This document shows positions 54,418 through 62,968 of a stretch of DNA of 64,000 bases, in pieces. Made by a program: the position numbers and the translations under genes. The notes beneath the pieces were generated by a model. The model had not been told where the DNA came from. It saw nothing but the letters and a program-made list of their open reading frames with translations, and did no database searches. Position 1 is the stretch's first letter; each line of letters starts with the position of its first letter. This DNA comes from CAVZYN01 sp963779515 (lineage in GTDB: Bacteria > Pseudomonadota > Alphaproteobacteria > Rhizobiales > Hyphomicrobiaceae). The stretch spans positions 62,001-126,000 of the forward strand of contig CAVZYN010000005.1 of assembly GCA_963779515.1 (NCBI GenBank), read 5' to 3'.

Positions 54418-54550
54418 CGCCCGGCCCTGCGTTCTCGTCCCACCAGCCACCCTCATCGGGCGCATAGCGCTCGAAAAGGAAAATCATGGTCAGGACAACA
54501 CCGAGCAGCCCAACAATGCGCCAATCCATAGCAGCAAGCATCTGCAGCAT
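54401..54550 (-). CDS. Possible 49-residue membrane protein
   Basis: An open frame MLQMLAAMDWRIVGLLGVVL TMIFLFERYAPDEGG ending in an acidic tail. It has one good helix and overlaps the next gene by 17 bases. There is no strong ribosome site, and either of two later ATGs could be the start. I list it because the hydrophobic pattern and the overlap are those of real small operon partners. Confidence 0.35.
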   Translation of the reverse strand: MLQMLAAMDWRIVGLLGVVLTMIFLFERYAPDEGGWWDENAGPGDEHRD

Positions 54551-55034
54551 GTCGTGACTGTCCGAGCCGGCATCGTCCCCTAACGCGACGTTACCGCAAA
54601 TGCCTTAGCGCCCCTGCAAGAACTCTGGTTAGCAAAGTGTTGACGCTCCTCCGAGCGCTACTCGGAGGGCGGTTGGATGCGCTTTTTCCAGTCCTCGATA
54701 CGGCGATGAGTCGTCAGACACCTTAACCGCCGCCCTCAGGCTGCGTGCTCAATTCGGCGATCCAATTTCACTATTCCTCCACTATGACGGCCCGGACCTT
54801 GAAACAGCCTGCAAGCCGGCCCATATGAAGCTGATCCCACTGCGCAGTATTCCCATTGCCAGGTTTCGCGCGGTTGGGAGTGAGTTTTGAACGCCCCGAA
54901 GTCAGACGGGGCGTTTTTCGTACCTGCGACATCCCGCCGGCTTCATATATGCGCGCTGCACCCATCGTTGCGCAGCAGCTTCCCTCCGAGCCACCGGAGC
55001 ACCAGCGCACTGTCATTGAGAAAGGTCGCCTGCT
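54551..55034. other. 484-base gap without a convincing gene
   Basis: It contains an intrinsic terminator at 54891-54918 on the plus strand. The open frame before it lacks an ATG and has no recognisable homology. Nothing else is seen. Confidence 0.5.
54891..54918 (+). terminator. Strong intrinsic terminator without an obvious gene
   Basis: ACGCCCCG-AAGTCAGA-CGGGGCGT followed by TTTTT. The 8-base-pair stem and U run are textbook. It follows no supported rightward gene, so it may end an unannotated small RNA or the remains of a deleted gene. Confidence 0.8.
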
Positions 55035-55286
55035 ATGCTGATATCCGCAGCGCCCCTGGCGTTGGAGCAATCCAACGCTGGCTCCGATCTCGATCATCGC
55101 ATACCTATGGCACAACGCCGCACGATCCTATCGGTCAACGCGGCGATGTGCCGTTGGCCCGTCGGAGATCCGCAATCAGAGAGCTTCTATCTGTGCGGCG
55201 CGGCCAAGAAGAGCGACACGCCTTACTGCGAGCGCCACGCGCGAATCTCAGTGCGCTCAGCCATGCCGAAGAGGATTTGGATTTGA
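55035..55286 (+). pseudogene. GcrA-family C-terminal fragment
   Basis: An 83-residue frame whose second half, CRWPVGDPQSESFYLCGAAK followed by KSDTPYCERHAR, is the cysteine-containing C-terminal motif of the alphaproteobacterial cell-cycle regulator GcrA. The N-terminal helix-turn-helix (normally WTDE-type, about 60 residues) is absent, and no matching frame is seen upstream. It is therefore a truncated paralogue or remnant, although a short zinc-binding protein could still be made from ATG 55035. Confidence 0.7.
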
Positions 55287-55302
55287 CATCGCCGGATTGC
55301 AA

Positions 55303-56280
55303 ATGACCCTCGAGGCATTGGGATGGAGCGAACAACGGCAGCTGGATTTTCGCGGCCATGCCGATGCCGGTTTGATCCCGGGACGCGTCACCGGTGAGCA
55401 TCGCACCCATCTGCAGGTCGCAACCGGCACGACTGAACTTTCCGCCGGCACCACAGGCCGCCTCCGTAATAGCGCAGCCGAACGCTCGGATCTTCCAGGC
55501 GTCGGCGACTACGTGGCAGTGCGCCCCGCCGCCGGCGATGGCCACGCTACAATCGAAGCCGTTCTCCCGCGCACGACGGCCATCGTTCGCCAAGCAGCAG
55601 GCGAGAAACGCCCTCAACTCCTCGCCGCCAACATCGATGTCGTCTTCATCGTCACCGCCTTCGATGGCGACTTCAACCTGCCGCGCCTGCAACGCTATCT
55701 CGCATTGGTTCGCGACAGCGGTGCGGCCTCGGTCATCGTCGTCAACAAGGCTGACCTCTCCGCGAGCGTTGGCGAGAACACGGCGCAGATTGCCGGAATC
55801 GCGCCAGGCACCCCCACACACGCCATCAGCGCACGCGCCGCCGACAGCGCACGCGATCTCGCACCCTACTTCGCCAACAACCAGACCATCGCCCTGATCG
55901 GCTCCTCGGGCGTTGGCAAATCGACCCTGACCAATCAGCTGCTGGGACGCGCCGCCCAGGCGACGCAAGATGTGCGCGCCCACGACAACCGCGGCCGTCA
56001 CACGACCACGCACCGCCAACTATTCCTGCGCCCCAGCGGCGGCTCGATCATCGACACGCCCGGCATGCGTGGGCTGGAGCTCTGGAATGCCGAACCCACC
56101 AGCGCGATCGACTTCTCGGATATCGAGGCGTTGGCCGCACAGTGCAAGTTCCGCGATTGCCAGCACGGGCGAGAACCAGCCTGCGCTGTACGCGCCGCGG
56201 TCGAAGGTGGCAAGATCGACGCCGCGCATCTGGCGAGCTACGTCAAACATACGTGCTCGAAACACCGCGTGTACCGCTAG
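55303..56280 (+). CDS. rsgA: Ribosome small subunit-dependent GTPase A
   Basis: A 325-residue circularly permuted GTPase that helps mature the 30S subunit. It has an N-terminal OB domain, then G motifs in permuted order: VVNKADLS (G4), GSSGVGKSTLTNQLLG (G1) and DTPGMRGLELW (G3). The C-terminal zinc finger has the ligands in CKFRDCQHGREPAC. The start at 55303 is the ATG two codons after a TTG. Confidence 0.94.
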   Translation: MTLEALGWSEQRQLDFRGHADAGLIPGRVTGEHRTHLQVATGTTELSAGTTGRLRNSAAERSDLPGVGDYVAVRPAAGDGHATIEAVLPRTTAIVRQAAGEKRPQLLAANIDVVFIVTAFDGDFNLPRLQRYLALVRDSGAASVIVVNKADLSASVGENTAQIAGIAPGTPTHAISARAADSARDLAPYFANNQTIALIGSSGVGKSTLTNQLLGRAAQATQDVRAHDNRGRHTTTHRQLFLRPSGGSIIDTPGMRGLELWNAEPTSAIDFSDIEALAAQCKFRDCQHGREPACAVRAAVEGGKIDAAHLASYVKHTCSKHRVYR

Positions 56281-57035
56281 GACCTCGACCGGACCACCTG
56301 TGCCGCCACCTGCATCTCGGCCCAGCGTTTCGCCCGGCGCACCGCGGCTTCCGCATCCCCGCCCCACTGCGCAATCTGAAAATCCTCGTCCACGTGCGCC
56401 GCCGCCCAGGCCTCCTCGGCGTCCAAACGCGCCCGCCCGACAGCGATCGCCAGCAGCGCCGATCCCGTCAACGTCGTCATCACATGCAGCGCCGCCAGCG
56501 GCAGCGCCGGTATGCCGTCAATGGCCCGCGCAATAGCTGCAATGCTGCCGGGTGATTGCGCAACGTGCACCACGCCTTCGCCGAGAACGAACCGCGCCCC
56601 AAGGTCCGATGCAGCCCACGCCAGCACAGGGTCCCAGAGTTCGGCCTGCCGCGTCACCAGCTTCGCCGGTCCCTCCGCGCGATAGCACATCAGATCGCTG
56701 CCCGCGTAACGCACGATCTCAGCGGCTACATCCGCCTCCCGCCCCGCCACCGCATCGATCGCCGTGATCACAAGCGTCGTCAGCGGCATCGTTGCGGGAT
56801 TGATGACACCCGTCTGCGCCGCCCACTCCGCCGCGACATCCTTGGCAAGCGTTTGCGACTCGACGGCCACCACCTTTTTACTGGGCGTCTTTGCGATCCG
56901 CCCATCCAGCAGAATCGCGAAGGGACCATCGCCCCCAATCGTCACATCCTTGTAAAACCGCTTCGGCAACGGCCGCGCATTGATCGCATCAGCCTGAATA
57001 CTGCGCCGTGGATCGTTCGGTGGCTGCTCACTCAT
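56277..57035 (-). CDS. ATP12 family chaperone protein
   Basis: A 252-residue protein of the ATP12 family, the F1-ATPase alpha-subunit assembly chaperone of mitochondria, which occurs in alphaproteobacteria. LPKRFYKDVTIGG, ILLDGRIAKTPSKKVVAVES, AAEWAAQTGVINPATMPLTT L and DLMCYRAEGPAKLV are characteristic. The start at 57035 overlaps the HAD gene end by 8 bases, so the two are coupled. Confidence 0.92.
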   Translation of the reverse strand: MSEQPPNDPRRSIQADAINARPLPKRFYKDVTIGGDGPFAILLDGRIAKTPSKKVVAVESQTLAKDVAAEWAAQTGVINPATMPLTTLVITAIDAVAGREADVAAEIVRYAGSDLMCYRAEGPAKLVTRQAELWDPVLAWAASDLGARFVLGEGVVHVAQSPGSIAAIARAIDGIPALPLAALHVMTTLTGSALLAIAVGRARLDAEEAWAAAHVDEDFQIAQWGGDAEAAVRRAKRWAEMQVAAQVVRSRS

Positions 57036-57717
57036 TCGCCAACCCCGCCAACACCTGCTCTGCCGCAGCAATCAGCTCCCTCGCATCGCCCGCAATCTGA
57101 TGCGCGCCTGCCGCGACTAGGCTTGGCACCGGATGATAGCCCCACGCCACGCCCACCGCCCCAACACCCGCCGCCCGCGCCATTTCGATATCGTAGGTCG
57201 TATCGCCGATCATCACCGTCGCCTCGGGCGCGATGCCCGTCTCCGCCATGGACCGTAGGATCATGCCAGGGTGCGGCTTTGAAGGATTGTCATCTGCCGT
57301 CTGGATCGTCGCGAACGCACCATGCCAGCTTTCCTGATCGAACAACCGCTTCACGCCCCGCTTGGACTTTCCGGTCGCCACTCCGAGCACGACATCGTGC
57401 CGCCGCGCCAGCGCCGCGATCACATCCGCGATGCCATCGTAGAGCGGATCGTGACGGTCAGCCTCCGCCCGCGCCCGTGGAAAATCCGATTTGTAGCGCT
57501 CCGCCAGCGCCGCCCGCGTCACATCGCTCTCGCGCGGCGCCAGAACCGAAAACGCCTCCGGCAAGGAGAGCCCCACGACCGACAGCGTCTTCGCGCGCCC
57601 CGGAGCCGGCAGCCCCATCGCGCCAAACGCAAAATCCATCGCCGCGACGATCGCATTCTGGCTATCCACCAGCGTGCCGTCACAATCGAAGATCACAAGC
57701 TTATGGGAAGTCGTCAT
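57028..57717 (-). CDS. HAD family hydrolase (phosphatase)
   Basis: A 229-residue haloacid dehalogenase-like phosphatase. Motif I is FDCDGTLVDSQ, motif II GVATGKSKRG, motif III KPHPGM and motif IV MIGDTTYDIEMA. It resembles the phosphoglycolate-phosphatase subgroup; the substrate is unknown. Upstream, 57718-57968 holds promoter-sized sequence only. Confidence 0.93.
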   Translation of the reverse strand: MTTSHKLVIFDCDGTLVDSQNAIVAAMDFAFGAMGLPAPGRAKTLSVVGLSLPEAFSVLAPRESDVTRAALAERYKSDFPRARAEADRHDPLYDGIADVIAALARRHDVVLGVATGKSKRGVKRLFDQESWHGAFATIQTADDNPSKPHPGMILRSMAETGIAPEATVMIGDTTYDIEMARAAGVGAVGVAWGYHPVPSLVAAGAHQIAGDARELIAAAEQVLAGLANE

Positions 57718-57968
57718 GGGGGCGGCTTATAGCAGCCACACCCTCGGCGCGCGAGTGCGACTTCGCGACAGGCTCAAGGAACCCAACCCTACGCCGAACC
57801 ACCGACCGACAATTCGCCGATCACCATGCGCTGCTACTCAAGGAAGCGGCATAGTGCAAAATGCGGTGATAACGTTTGACGGTTCCATTGAAGCGGATGT
57901 CGCTATTAAAAGGCGAAAGGCGGCGCCCGCATGGACACCGCCTTCGAAAGACTTTCGTCGCCAGTGCG

Positions 57969-58976
57969 TTAAATCAACTTCCCCATCGCCACCGCCGTAT
58001 CACTCATGCGGTTCGAGAAACCCCACTCGTTGTCGTACCACGACAGCACGCGCACCAACGTGCCGTCCATCACCTTGGTCTGGTCGAGGTGGAACACCGA
58101 CGAGTGGCTGTCATGGTTGAAGTCCATCGACACATTCGGTTGATCCGTGACGCCGAGAATACCCTTCAGCGATTGCCCTGCGGCCCGCTTCACCGCCTCG
58201 TTGATTTCGTCAACCGTCGTCTTCTTTTTGGCGATGAACTTGAAATCCACCACCGACACATTCGGCACTGGCACGCGGATCGACGTGCCATCCAACTTGC
58301 CATTCAACTCCGGCAGCACCAGACCGACGGCCTTGGCCGCCCCCGTCGTCGTCGGAATCATCGACAGCGCCGCCGCACGTCCGCGATAGAGATCCTTGTG
58401 CATGGTGTCGAGCGTCGGTTGGTCGCCCGTGTACGCGTGGATCGTGGTCATGAAACCTTTCTCGATCCCGACCGCGTCGTTCAAAACTTTGGCAACCGGT
58501 GCCAGGCAGTTCGTCGTGCACGAGGCGTTCGACACCACCAGATGATCCTTCGTCAGCTGGTCGTGATTGACGCCGAACACGATCGTCATATCCGCGCCAT
58601 CGGCCGGCGCCGACACCAGCACGCGTTTGGCACCAGCCTTCAAATGCGCGGAGGCCTTCTCCTTCGATGTAAAGATGCCCGTGCACTCGAGCGCCACATC
58701 GATTTTCATCGCCGCGTGCGGCAGCGTCGCCGGATCCTTGATGGCCGTCACCTTGATCGGCCCGCGGCCGACATCGATCGTGTCGCCCGCCACTTTCACC
58801 TGATGCGGAAACCGGCCATGCACGCTGTCGAAGCGCAGCAGATGCGCATTGGTCTCGACCGGGCCGAGATCGTTGATCGCGACCACCTCGATGTCATTGC
58901 GGCCGCTCTCGATAATCGCGCGCAGCACATTGCGCCCGATGCGGCCAAAACCGTTGATGGCAACTCTGATAGCCAT
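57969..58976 (-). CDS. gap: Glyceraldehyde-3-phosphate dehydrogenase, type I
   Basis: A 335-residue glycolytic/gluconeogenic enzyme. The NAD fold is AIRVAINGFGRIGRNVLRA. The catalytic Cys153 is in SNASCTTNCLAP, and SWYDNEWGFSNRM is the C-terminal active-site block. It is a single gene, not clustered with pgk or tkt. Confidence 0.97.
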   Translation of the reverse strand: MAIRVAINGFGRIGRNVLRAIIESGRNDIEVVAINDLGPVETNAHLLRFDSVHGRFPHQVKVAGDTIDVGRGPIKVTAIKDPATLPHAAMKIDVALECTGIFTSKEKASAHLKAGAKRVLVSAPADGADMTIVFGVNHDQLTKDHLVVSNASCTTNCLAPVAKVLNDAVGIEKGFMTTIHAYTGDQPTLDTMHKDLYRGRAAALSMIPTTTGAAKAVGLVLPELNGKLDGTSIRVPVPNVSVVDFKFIAKKKTTVDEINEAVKRAAGQSLKGILGVTDQPNVSMDFNHDSHSSVFHLDQTKVMDGTLVRVLSWYDNEWGFSNRMSDTAVAMGKLI

Positions 58977-59329
58977 GAAGACCTCCTGTGAATCTCGCGT
59001 GGGGATGGTGTTGGACCAAATCTAAGCAAGTGTGGGGCCATTCCGCCGGCATGCGACTATTGCCGCGCGGCAGGCCAGATATCGGCCCTCGCTATGGCGC
59101 GCCGCATGCCCCGCGTCAATGCTTACGGCCGCGCAGCCCACTGTTCTGGTTCATACTCAGGCAAGTGTCAGCTTAGATGCTTCAGTGTTACGAGTAGGTC
59201 GTTGACCGGGCGAGCTGATTCGGCCGGCACGAGACCGCTTGGTTGACGCTCGCCACGTCGATCCATAATGTCGGCAAACATACGAAGTAACTATGGTGGT
59301 GTCCGAGCACCAGCGTTCGAAGGGCCAAT
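58977..59329. other. 353-base gap with no recognised gene
   Basis: The divergent region between gap and the DUF4164 gene. It should carry both promoters. I found no open frame with good composition and no RNA gene I could identify. Confidence 0.5.
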
Positions 59330-59575
59330 ATGGCGCGGGGAAGTGCCGATAAGCCAGGCCGAAAGACGGCGCGTGGCAACGCAGTCGTGGCCGAGCAACC
59401 CGCCGGCTTGAGCGACCGATTTGCCACATTGGAAGCAGAGCGCGCACGCCTTCAAGCCGAACTCAACACCGCAAACGCCCGTATTTCCGAGCTTGAGACC
59501 CGCCAATCCGAAGTCGCCGATCGCATTGCCTGGGCCCTCGACACCCTTCATACTTTGCTCGACGACGGCGGCTGA
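59330..59575 (+). CDS. DUF4164 family coiled-coil protein
   Basis: An 81-residue protein with one long coiled coil (FATLEAERARLQAELNTANA RISELETRQ). It is the usual neighbour of zapA in alphaproteobacteria and begins at ATG 59330. A role with ZapA in division is inferred from this context only. Confidence 0.85.
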   Translation: MARGSADKPGRKTARGNAVVAEQPAGLSDRFATLEAERARLQAELNTANARISELETRQSEVADRIAWALDTLHTLLDDGG

Positions 59576-59600
59576 TTCGCCGCCCGCACATTCGGATTCC

Positions 59601-59855
59601 ATGGGACAGGTCGCCATCACCATCAATGGCCGCACCTTCCGCCTGCGCTGCGGCGACGGCGAGGAAGGCCGGCTCATGGTCATGGCCGGCATGGTGAAGC
59701 AGCGCGTCGACAATCTCACCAAGGAATTCGGCAACGTCGGCGATGATCGTCTACTCCTGATGGCAGCCCTCATGATTGCCGATGAACTGCTCGACAGCCG
59801 CGACATGCTCGACGAGCTGACGAAGCCCGCCGACCGCCTGCCCCGATCGGCGTAA
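59601..59855 (+). CDS. zapA: Cell division protein ZapA
   Basis: An 84-residue FtsZ-ring-associated protein. MGQVAITINGRTFRLRCGDG EE is the N-terminal globular part. RVDNLTKEFGNVGDDRLLLM AALMIADEL is the helix that forms the tetramer. It bundles FtsZ filaments. A family A repeat follows the stop. Confidence 0.93.
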   Translation: MGQVAITINGRTFRLRCGDGEEGRLMVMAGMVKQRVDNLTKEFGNVGDDRLLLMAALMIADELLDSRDMLDELTKPADRLPRSA

Positions 59856-59861
59856 TTTTAT

Positions 59862-59909
59862 CCCTCTCCCTGCGGGAGAGGGTGCCCGAAGGGCGGGTGA
59901 GGGGCCTTC
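59862..59909 (+). repeat. A-family repeat (A12)
   Basis: CTCTCCC-TGC-GGGAGAG, GCCC-GAA-GGGC, GGGTGAGGGGCC. It begins 7 bases after the zapA stop and ends 6 bases before the next start. Confidence 0.85.
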
Positions 59910-59914
59910 ATCCC

Positions 59915-60295
59915 ATGCTGAATAAATTCACCAACCTGCGGGACCGCCTCCACGCCAAAGCCCGCGCGCTGAAGACCGACCTCCGTGCCATCGCTGGCGC
60001 CATGCGCGATTCCCGCACGCCGTGGCTTGCCCGCGCGCTGGCGTTGCTCGTCCTTGCCTATGCCGCGAGCCCGATCGATCTCATTCCAGATTTCATTCCG
60101 GTCCTCGGCCTGCTCGACGATCTCATTCTGGTGCCGCTCGGCCTCTGGCTGCTCTTGCATCTGATCCCCGCGCACATTCTCACCGAACACCGCGCCCATG
60201 CCGGCGATCTCGACCCGCACTTCTCCAAAGCCGGTCTCATCATCATGACCGCTCTTTGGCTCGCGTCCGCGATCCTCCTGCTGCGCTGGCTCTGA
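59915..60295 (+). CDS. DUF1232 (YkvA-like) membrane protein
   Basis: A 126-residue protein. WLARALALLVLAYAASPIDL IPDFIPVLGLLDDLILVPLG is the diagnostic DUF1232 core of two helices; a third helix is at the C-terminus. Function unknown. The A-family repeat separates it from zapA, where other alphaproteobacteria often have a 5-formyltetrahydrofolate cyclo-ligase gene. Confidence 0.9.
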   Translation: MLNKFTNLRDRLHAKARALKTDLRAIAGAMRDSRTPWLARALALLVLAYAASPIDLIPDFIPVLGLLDDLILVPLGLWLLLHLIPAHILTEHRAHAGDLDPHFSKAGLIIMTALWLASAILLLRWL

Positions 60296-60315
60296 AAAAA
60301 ATCGCGCGTGCCGCA

Positions 60316-60330
60316 TTAATCGTTCGTTAG
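60316..60330 (+). promoter_or_regulatory. CtrA-like box, distal
   Basis: TTAA-TCGTTCG-TTAG: the TTAA-N7-TTAA spacing of the CtrA consensus with one mismatch. It lies about 95 bases before the DUF898 gene. Confidence 0.4.
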
Positions 60331-60350
60331 CTTTTACCCTTTATTAAGAA

Positions 60351-60366
60351 TTAACGAATAGTTTAC
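60351..60366 (+). promoter_or_regulatory. CtrA-like box, proximal
   Basis: TTAA-CGAATAG-TTTAC: one mismatch from TTAA-N7-TTAAC, about 59 bases before the DUF898 start. The surrounding 60300-60370 is unusually AT-rich for this window. Confidence 0.5.
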
Positions 60367-60424
60367 GGTTCGTCGCTCGATCGCGACACCTGCTTGTTCT
60401 TGTTGTGCGTACCGCGGGATTTCA

Positions 60425-61609
60425 ATGCTCAACTCTCTTCGTTCGACGACGACCCAGCTCCACTATCCGGTACCATCCCGGCCAGCCCCAACGGTCGCAG
60501 CGTTCACGGCGAACGTTCAGTGGCTCGAGCCCGACAAATCCTTCCTGCGCTTATCGCTGCGCAATTTGCTGCTGACGATCGCAACCCTCGGCCTCTATCA
60601 CTTCTGGGGCGCCGCCGAAGCCCGCCGCCGCCTCTATGGCGCCATTCGCATCAACGGCGCGCCGCTGTCCTTTGCCGCCAACGGCCGCGAGGCCTTTGTC
60701 GCCTTCGCCTCCGCTTTCGTCGTGATCGCCATCGCGCTTCTGGCGCTGACGACACTCAAATCACCAGCCGGCATCATCGGTGCCCTCACGCCGAGCCCCG
60801 CCTTCGCCGCCACCGCGCAGCCTGCCGCCGCAGCCACACCCGCGCCGCCACTCGCCACCTGGCTCTCTGGCGAGAACCGCTATTGGCGCATGACCATCAC
60901 CTTACCGCTGTTGTTCCTGCTCGGCTCCATCGCCTATCGCAGTCACCGCCGTTACCTCGCGCGCATCGCCTGGAGCGGCAACGGCTTCCACCTCGCCGGC
61001 AATCCCTGGCGCTATGCGTGGACCCATTTCTGGACCGCCTTCACCGTCCCACTGACGTTCGGCTGGGCTGCGCCCTGGCGCGCCATGGTGCTGCAGCGCT
61101 TGAAGACCGAGAACACCCGCCTCGGCACCCAGTCCCTCCGCTATAACGGCGAGCTCCGCCCGCGCTATAAAGCCTTCGCCTACCTCTGGCTCGGCGGCAT
61201 CGCCATCTACGTTGCAACCAATGTCGCCCTCGGCATTATCATCGGCGATGAAATCATCATTGCCATCGAGCGCCTGAGCCTCAGCCCTCTTGCGCAACCC
61301 GGCGTCGCGCAAAAAGGCGGCCTCATTGTCGCGATGGGGTTGATCCCGCTCTCGCTCCTCACCGCCGCCTATCGCGCCGACACCTTGAGCCGCGACGTCA
61401 GCGCCATTCGCATCGGCGCAACCGCGCTCGCCCTCGATCTGCCGCGCTGGCAGTTCGCCCGCCTGGTCACCGGCGCGCGTCTCATCAAGGTCGCGAGCCT
61501 CGGCACCCTCGCCCCCGTCGCCGACGCCCGCATCGCCCGCTTCGTCATGACCCGCGTGACGATGGACGCGCCGCCTTCACTGCCTCCGGATGAGGCGGCC
61601 ATCATGTAA
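60425..61609 (+). CDS. DUF898 (YjgN-like) membrane protein
   Basis: A 394-residue protein with about six helices in two similar halves. Each half contains the LRNLLLTIATLGLYHFWGAA EARR-type turn; in the second half it reads WTHFWTAFTVPLTFGWAAPW RAM. The family is widespread but uncharacterised. The start ATG 60425 follows AT-rich DNA with CtrA-like boxes, so cell-cycle control is possible. Confidence 0.88.
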   Translation: MLNSLRSTTTQLHYPVPSRPAPTVAAFTANVQWLEPDKSFLRLSLRNLLLTIATLGLYHFWGAAEARRRLYGAIRINGAPLSFAANGREAFVAFASAFVVIAIALLALTTLKSPAGIIGALTPSPAFAATAQPAAAATPAPPLATWLSGENRYWRMTITLPLLFLLGSIAYRSHRRYLARIAWSGNGFHLAGNPWRYAWTHFWTAFTVPLTFGWAAPWRAMVLQRLKTENTRLGTQSLRYNGELRPRYKAFAYLWLGGIAIYVATNVALGIIIGDEIIIAIERLSLSPLAQPGVAQKGGLIVAMGLIPLSLLTAAYRADTLSRDVSAIRIGATALALDLPRWQFARLVTGARLIKVASLGTLAPVADARIARFVMTRVTMDAPPSLPPDEAAIM

Positions 61610-61615
61610 CGAATG

Positions 61616-61704
61616 ACCCGCCTTGGGTGAGCGTCGTCGACCATATGCAGCCGGTTTGTCCCAACTTTCCGGCGGCTCCCCGTCACACGCACCCCAAGGC
61701 GGGT
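61616..61704. repeat. Long-loop inverted repeat between convergent genes
   Basis: ACCCGCCTTGGG (61616-61627) and CCCAAGGCGGGT (61693-61704) are perfect 12-base arms with a 65-base spacer, filling most of the 106-base convergent gap. It is not an A, B or C element. Confidence 0.8.
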
Positions 61705-61715
61705 TGAACGACTGC

Positions 61716-62783
61716 CTACTCCCCCCACACATCTCTCAGCACCCGCAACCAATTCCCCGACATCACCTTCTCGATGTCGCGCGCCTTCAATCCGCGCCGC
61801 CGCATCCCGTCCCAGATCCGCGGCGTATGCGCGAGCGAGTCGTAATGCACGTTGTGCCGCGTCGCATGCGAATACCAATCACCGCACGCACCCGTGATGC
61901 TCGCGTAAAACCCTTTCCGCCCCCACACCCTCTCCCAGCTCGCCGCGTCCTCCTCGACGCCTTCCGCCACCACGCTTGCAAATCCGGTGTGCTCGATCCC
62001 GCCGACCTTGATCAGATGCATGACGTGATCGAGATAGTTCTCCATCGCCGGCTGCGTGGCGAACGCCTGTGACGGCGCCCACATCGATGCCCCGACCAAT
62101 CCGCCCGTTTTCGCCACCAGCCGGATCATCTCGTCGGTCTTGTTGCGCGGCGAGGCGCACAGCGCGAACGCGTTGGCGTTGCTGCACACCACCGGCTGAT
62201 CCGCCGCCGCCAGGCAATCGAGCGTCGTCAGAGGCCCGCAATGCGAAAGATCCACCAGCATTTTCTGCGTTTCCATCTCCGCAAGCCACGCCAGCCCGCG
62301 CTCCGTCAGGCCCCGGTCCTTCGCGCTCTCCTTCGTGCCGTTGAACGCCGCGCCATAACCGAACACGTTCTTGTCGTGCGTCGTCGGCTGCACGATCCTG
62401 AGGCCCATCCGCTTGAACACCGCGATGTGGCGCAATTCATCCTCGAACATCAGCGCATTCTGCGCCCCGAGCACGATCGCGACGCGGCCCGAGCGATGCG
62501 CCGCCTCGATGCCACCGACGCTGGTCACGATCGCGGTGACGTCACGCATCTCGCCCGCCGTCTCCCACACCTGATTGATCTGCAGCAGCGCATCCGACAG
62601 CCGCGCCTGCGGCTGGATCGCCGCCAGATTGATCGCCGAGACATGCCCGCGCAGCGTCGTCACCATCTGCGCGCGATCGAGCCGCGCGATATTCAATCCG
62701 TCGAAGACGATCGGGTGCGCGACCATGGTCGTGACGCCCGGCGAGCGGTCCGACGCGCTCTTGGCCCCACTCGATATCGCCAT
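61716..62783 (-). CDS. Membrane-dipeptidase-like protein (M19) with altered metal ligands
   Basis: A 355-residue TIM-barrel protein of the renal-dipeptidase family. The overall path fits: KRMGLRIVQPTTHDKNVFGY, VDLSHCGPLTTLDCL and TGGLVGASMW. However, the usual HxD is replaced (FDGLNIARLD), the Glu of GxEG by Gln (VLGAQNALMFEDE), and the second His of SHSN by Asn (VCSNANAF). The family normally binds two zinc ions for dipeptide hydrolysis. This member may bind metal differently or be inactive. Confidence 0.82.
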   Translation of the reverse strand: MAISSGAKSASDRSPGVTTMVAHPIVFDGLNIARLDRAQMVTTLRGHVSAINLAAIQPQARLSDALLQINQVWETAGEMRDVTAIVTSVGGIEAAHRSGRVAIVLGAQNALMFEDELRHIAVFKRMGLRIVQPTTHDKNVFGYGAAFNGTKESAKDRGLTERGLAWLAEMETQKMLVDLSHCGPLTTLDCLAAADQPVVCSNANAFALCASPRNKTDEMIRLVAKTGGLVGASMWAPSQAFATQPAMENYLDHVMHLIKVGGIEHTGFASVVAEGVEEDAASWERVWGRKGFYASITGACGDWYSHATRHNVHYDSLAHTPRIWDGMRRRGLKARDIEKVMSGNWLRVLRDVWGE

Positions 62784-62886
62784 GAAAGTCCGCCTAACGT
62801 CCTGGAAATGCGCAACCGCATCATCAAGTTAGGCTCAGACTTGGTCCCTTGCAAGACACGCTCGGGATTTGACGTGACGCGAGGCA

Positions 62887-62946
62887 CGTCATCCCGGTCA
62901 AGGAGCCGCTCTTCAGCGGCGACGCGAACCGGGACCCAGCACAAGA
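62887..62946 (+). repeat. B-family repeat (B5)
   Basis: CGTCATCCCGGT, inner stem GCCGC/GCGGC with TCTTCA loop, then ACCGGGACCCAGCACAAGA. The outer pair here is CCCGGT/ACCGGG, where B2 has CCCGGA/TCCGGG. Confidence 0.85.
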
Positions 62947-62968
62947 ACTCGTCGCAGACGCATCAACC

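Noticed and set aside
54618..54890. An open frame of about 85 codons ending just before the 54.9-kb terminator
   Set aside because: No ATG near its beginning, no ribosome site and no recognisable motif; listed only as a gene-free gap.
58977..59914. A 6S RNA gene near zapA, as in many alphaproteobacteria
   Set aside because: I looked on both sides of zapA and could not draw a convincing long bulged hairpin; the downstream gap is filled by an A-family repeat.
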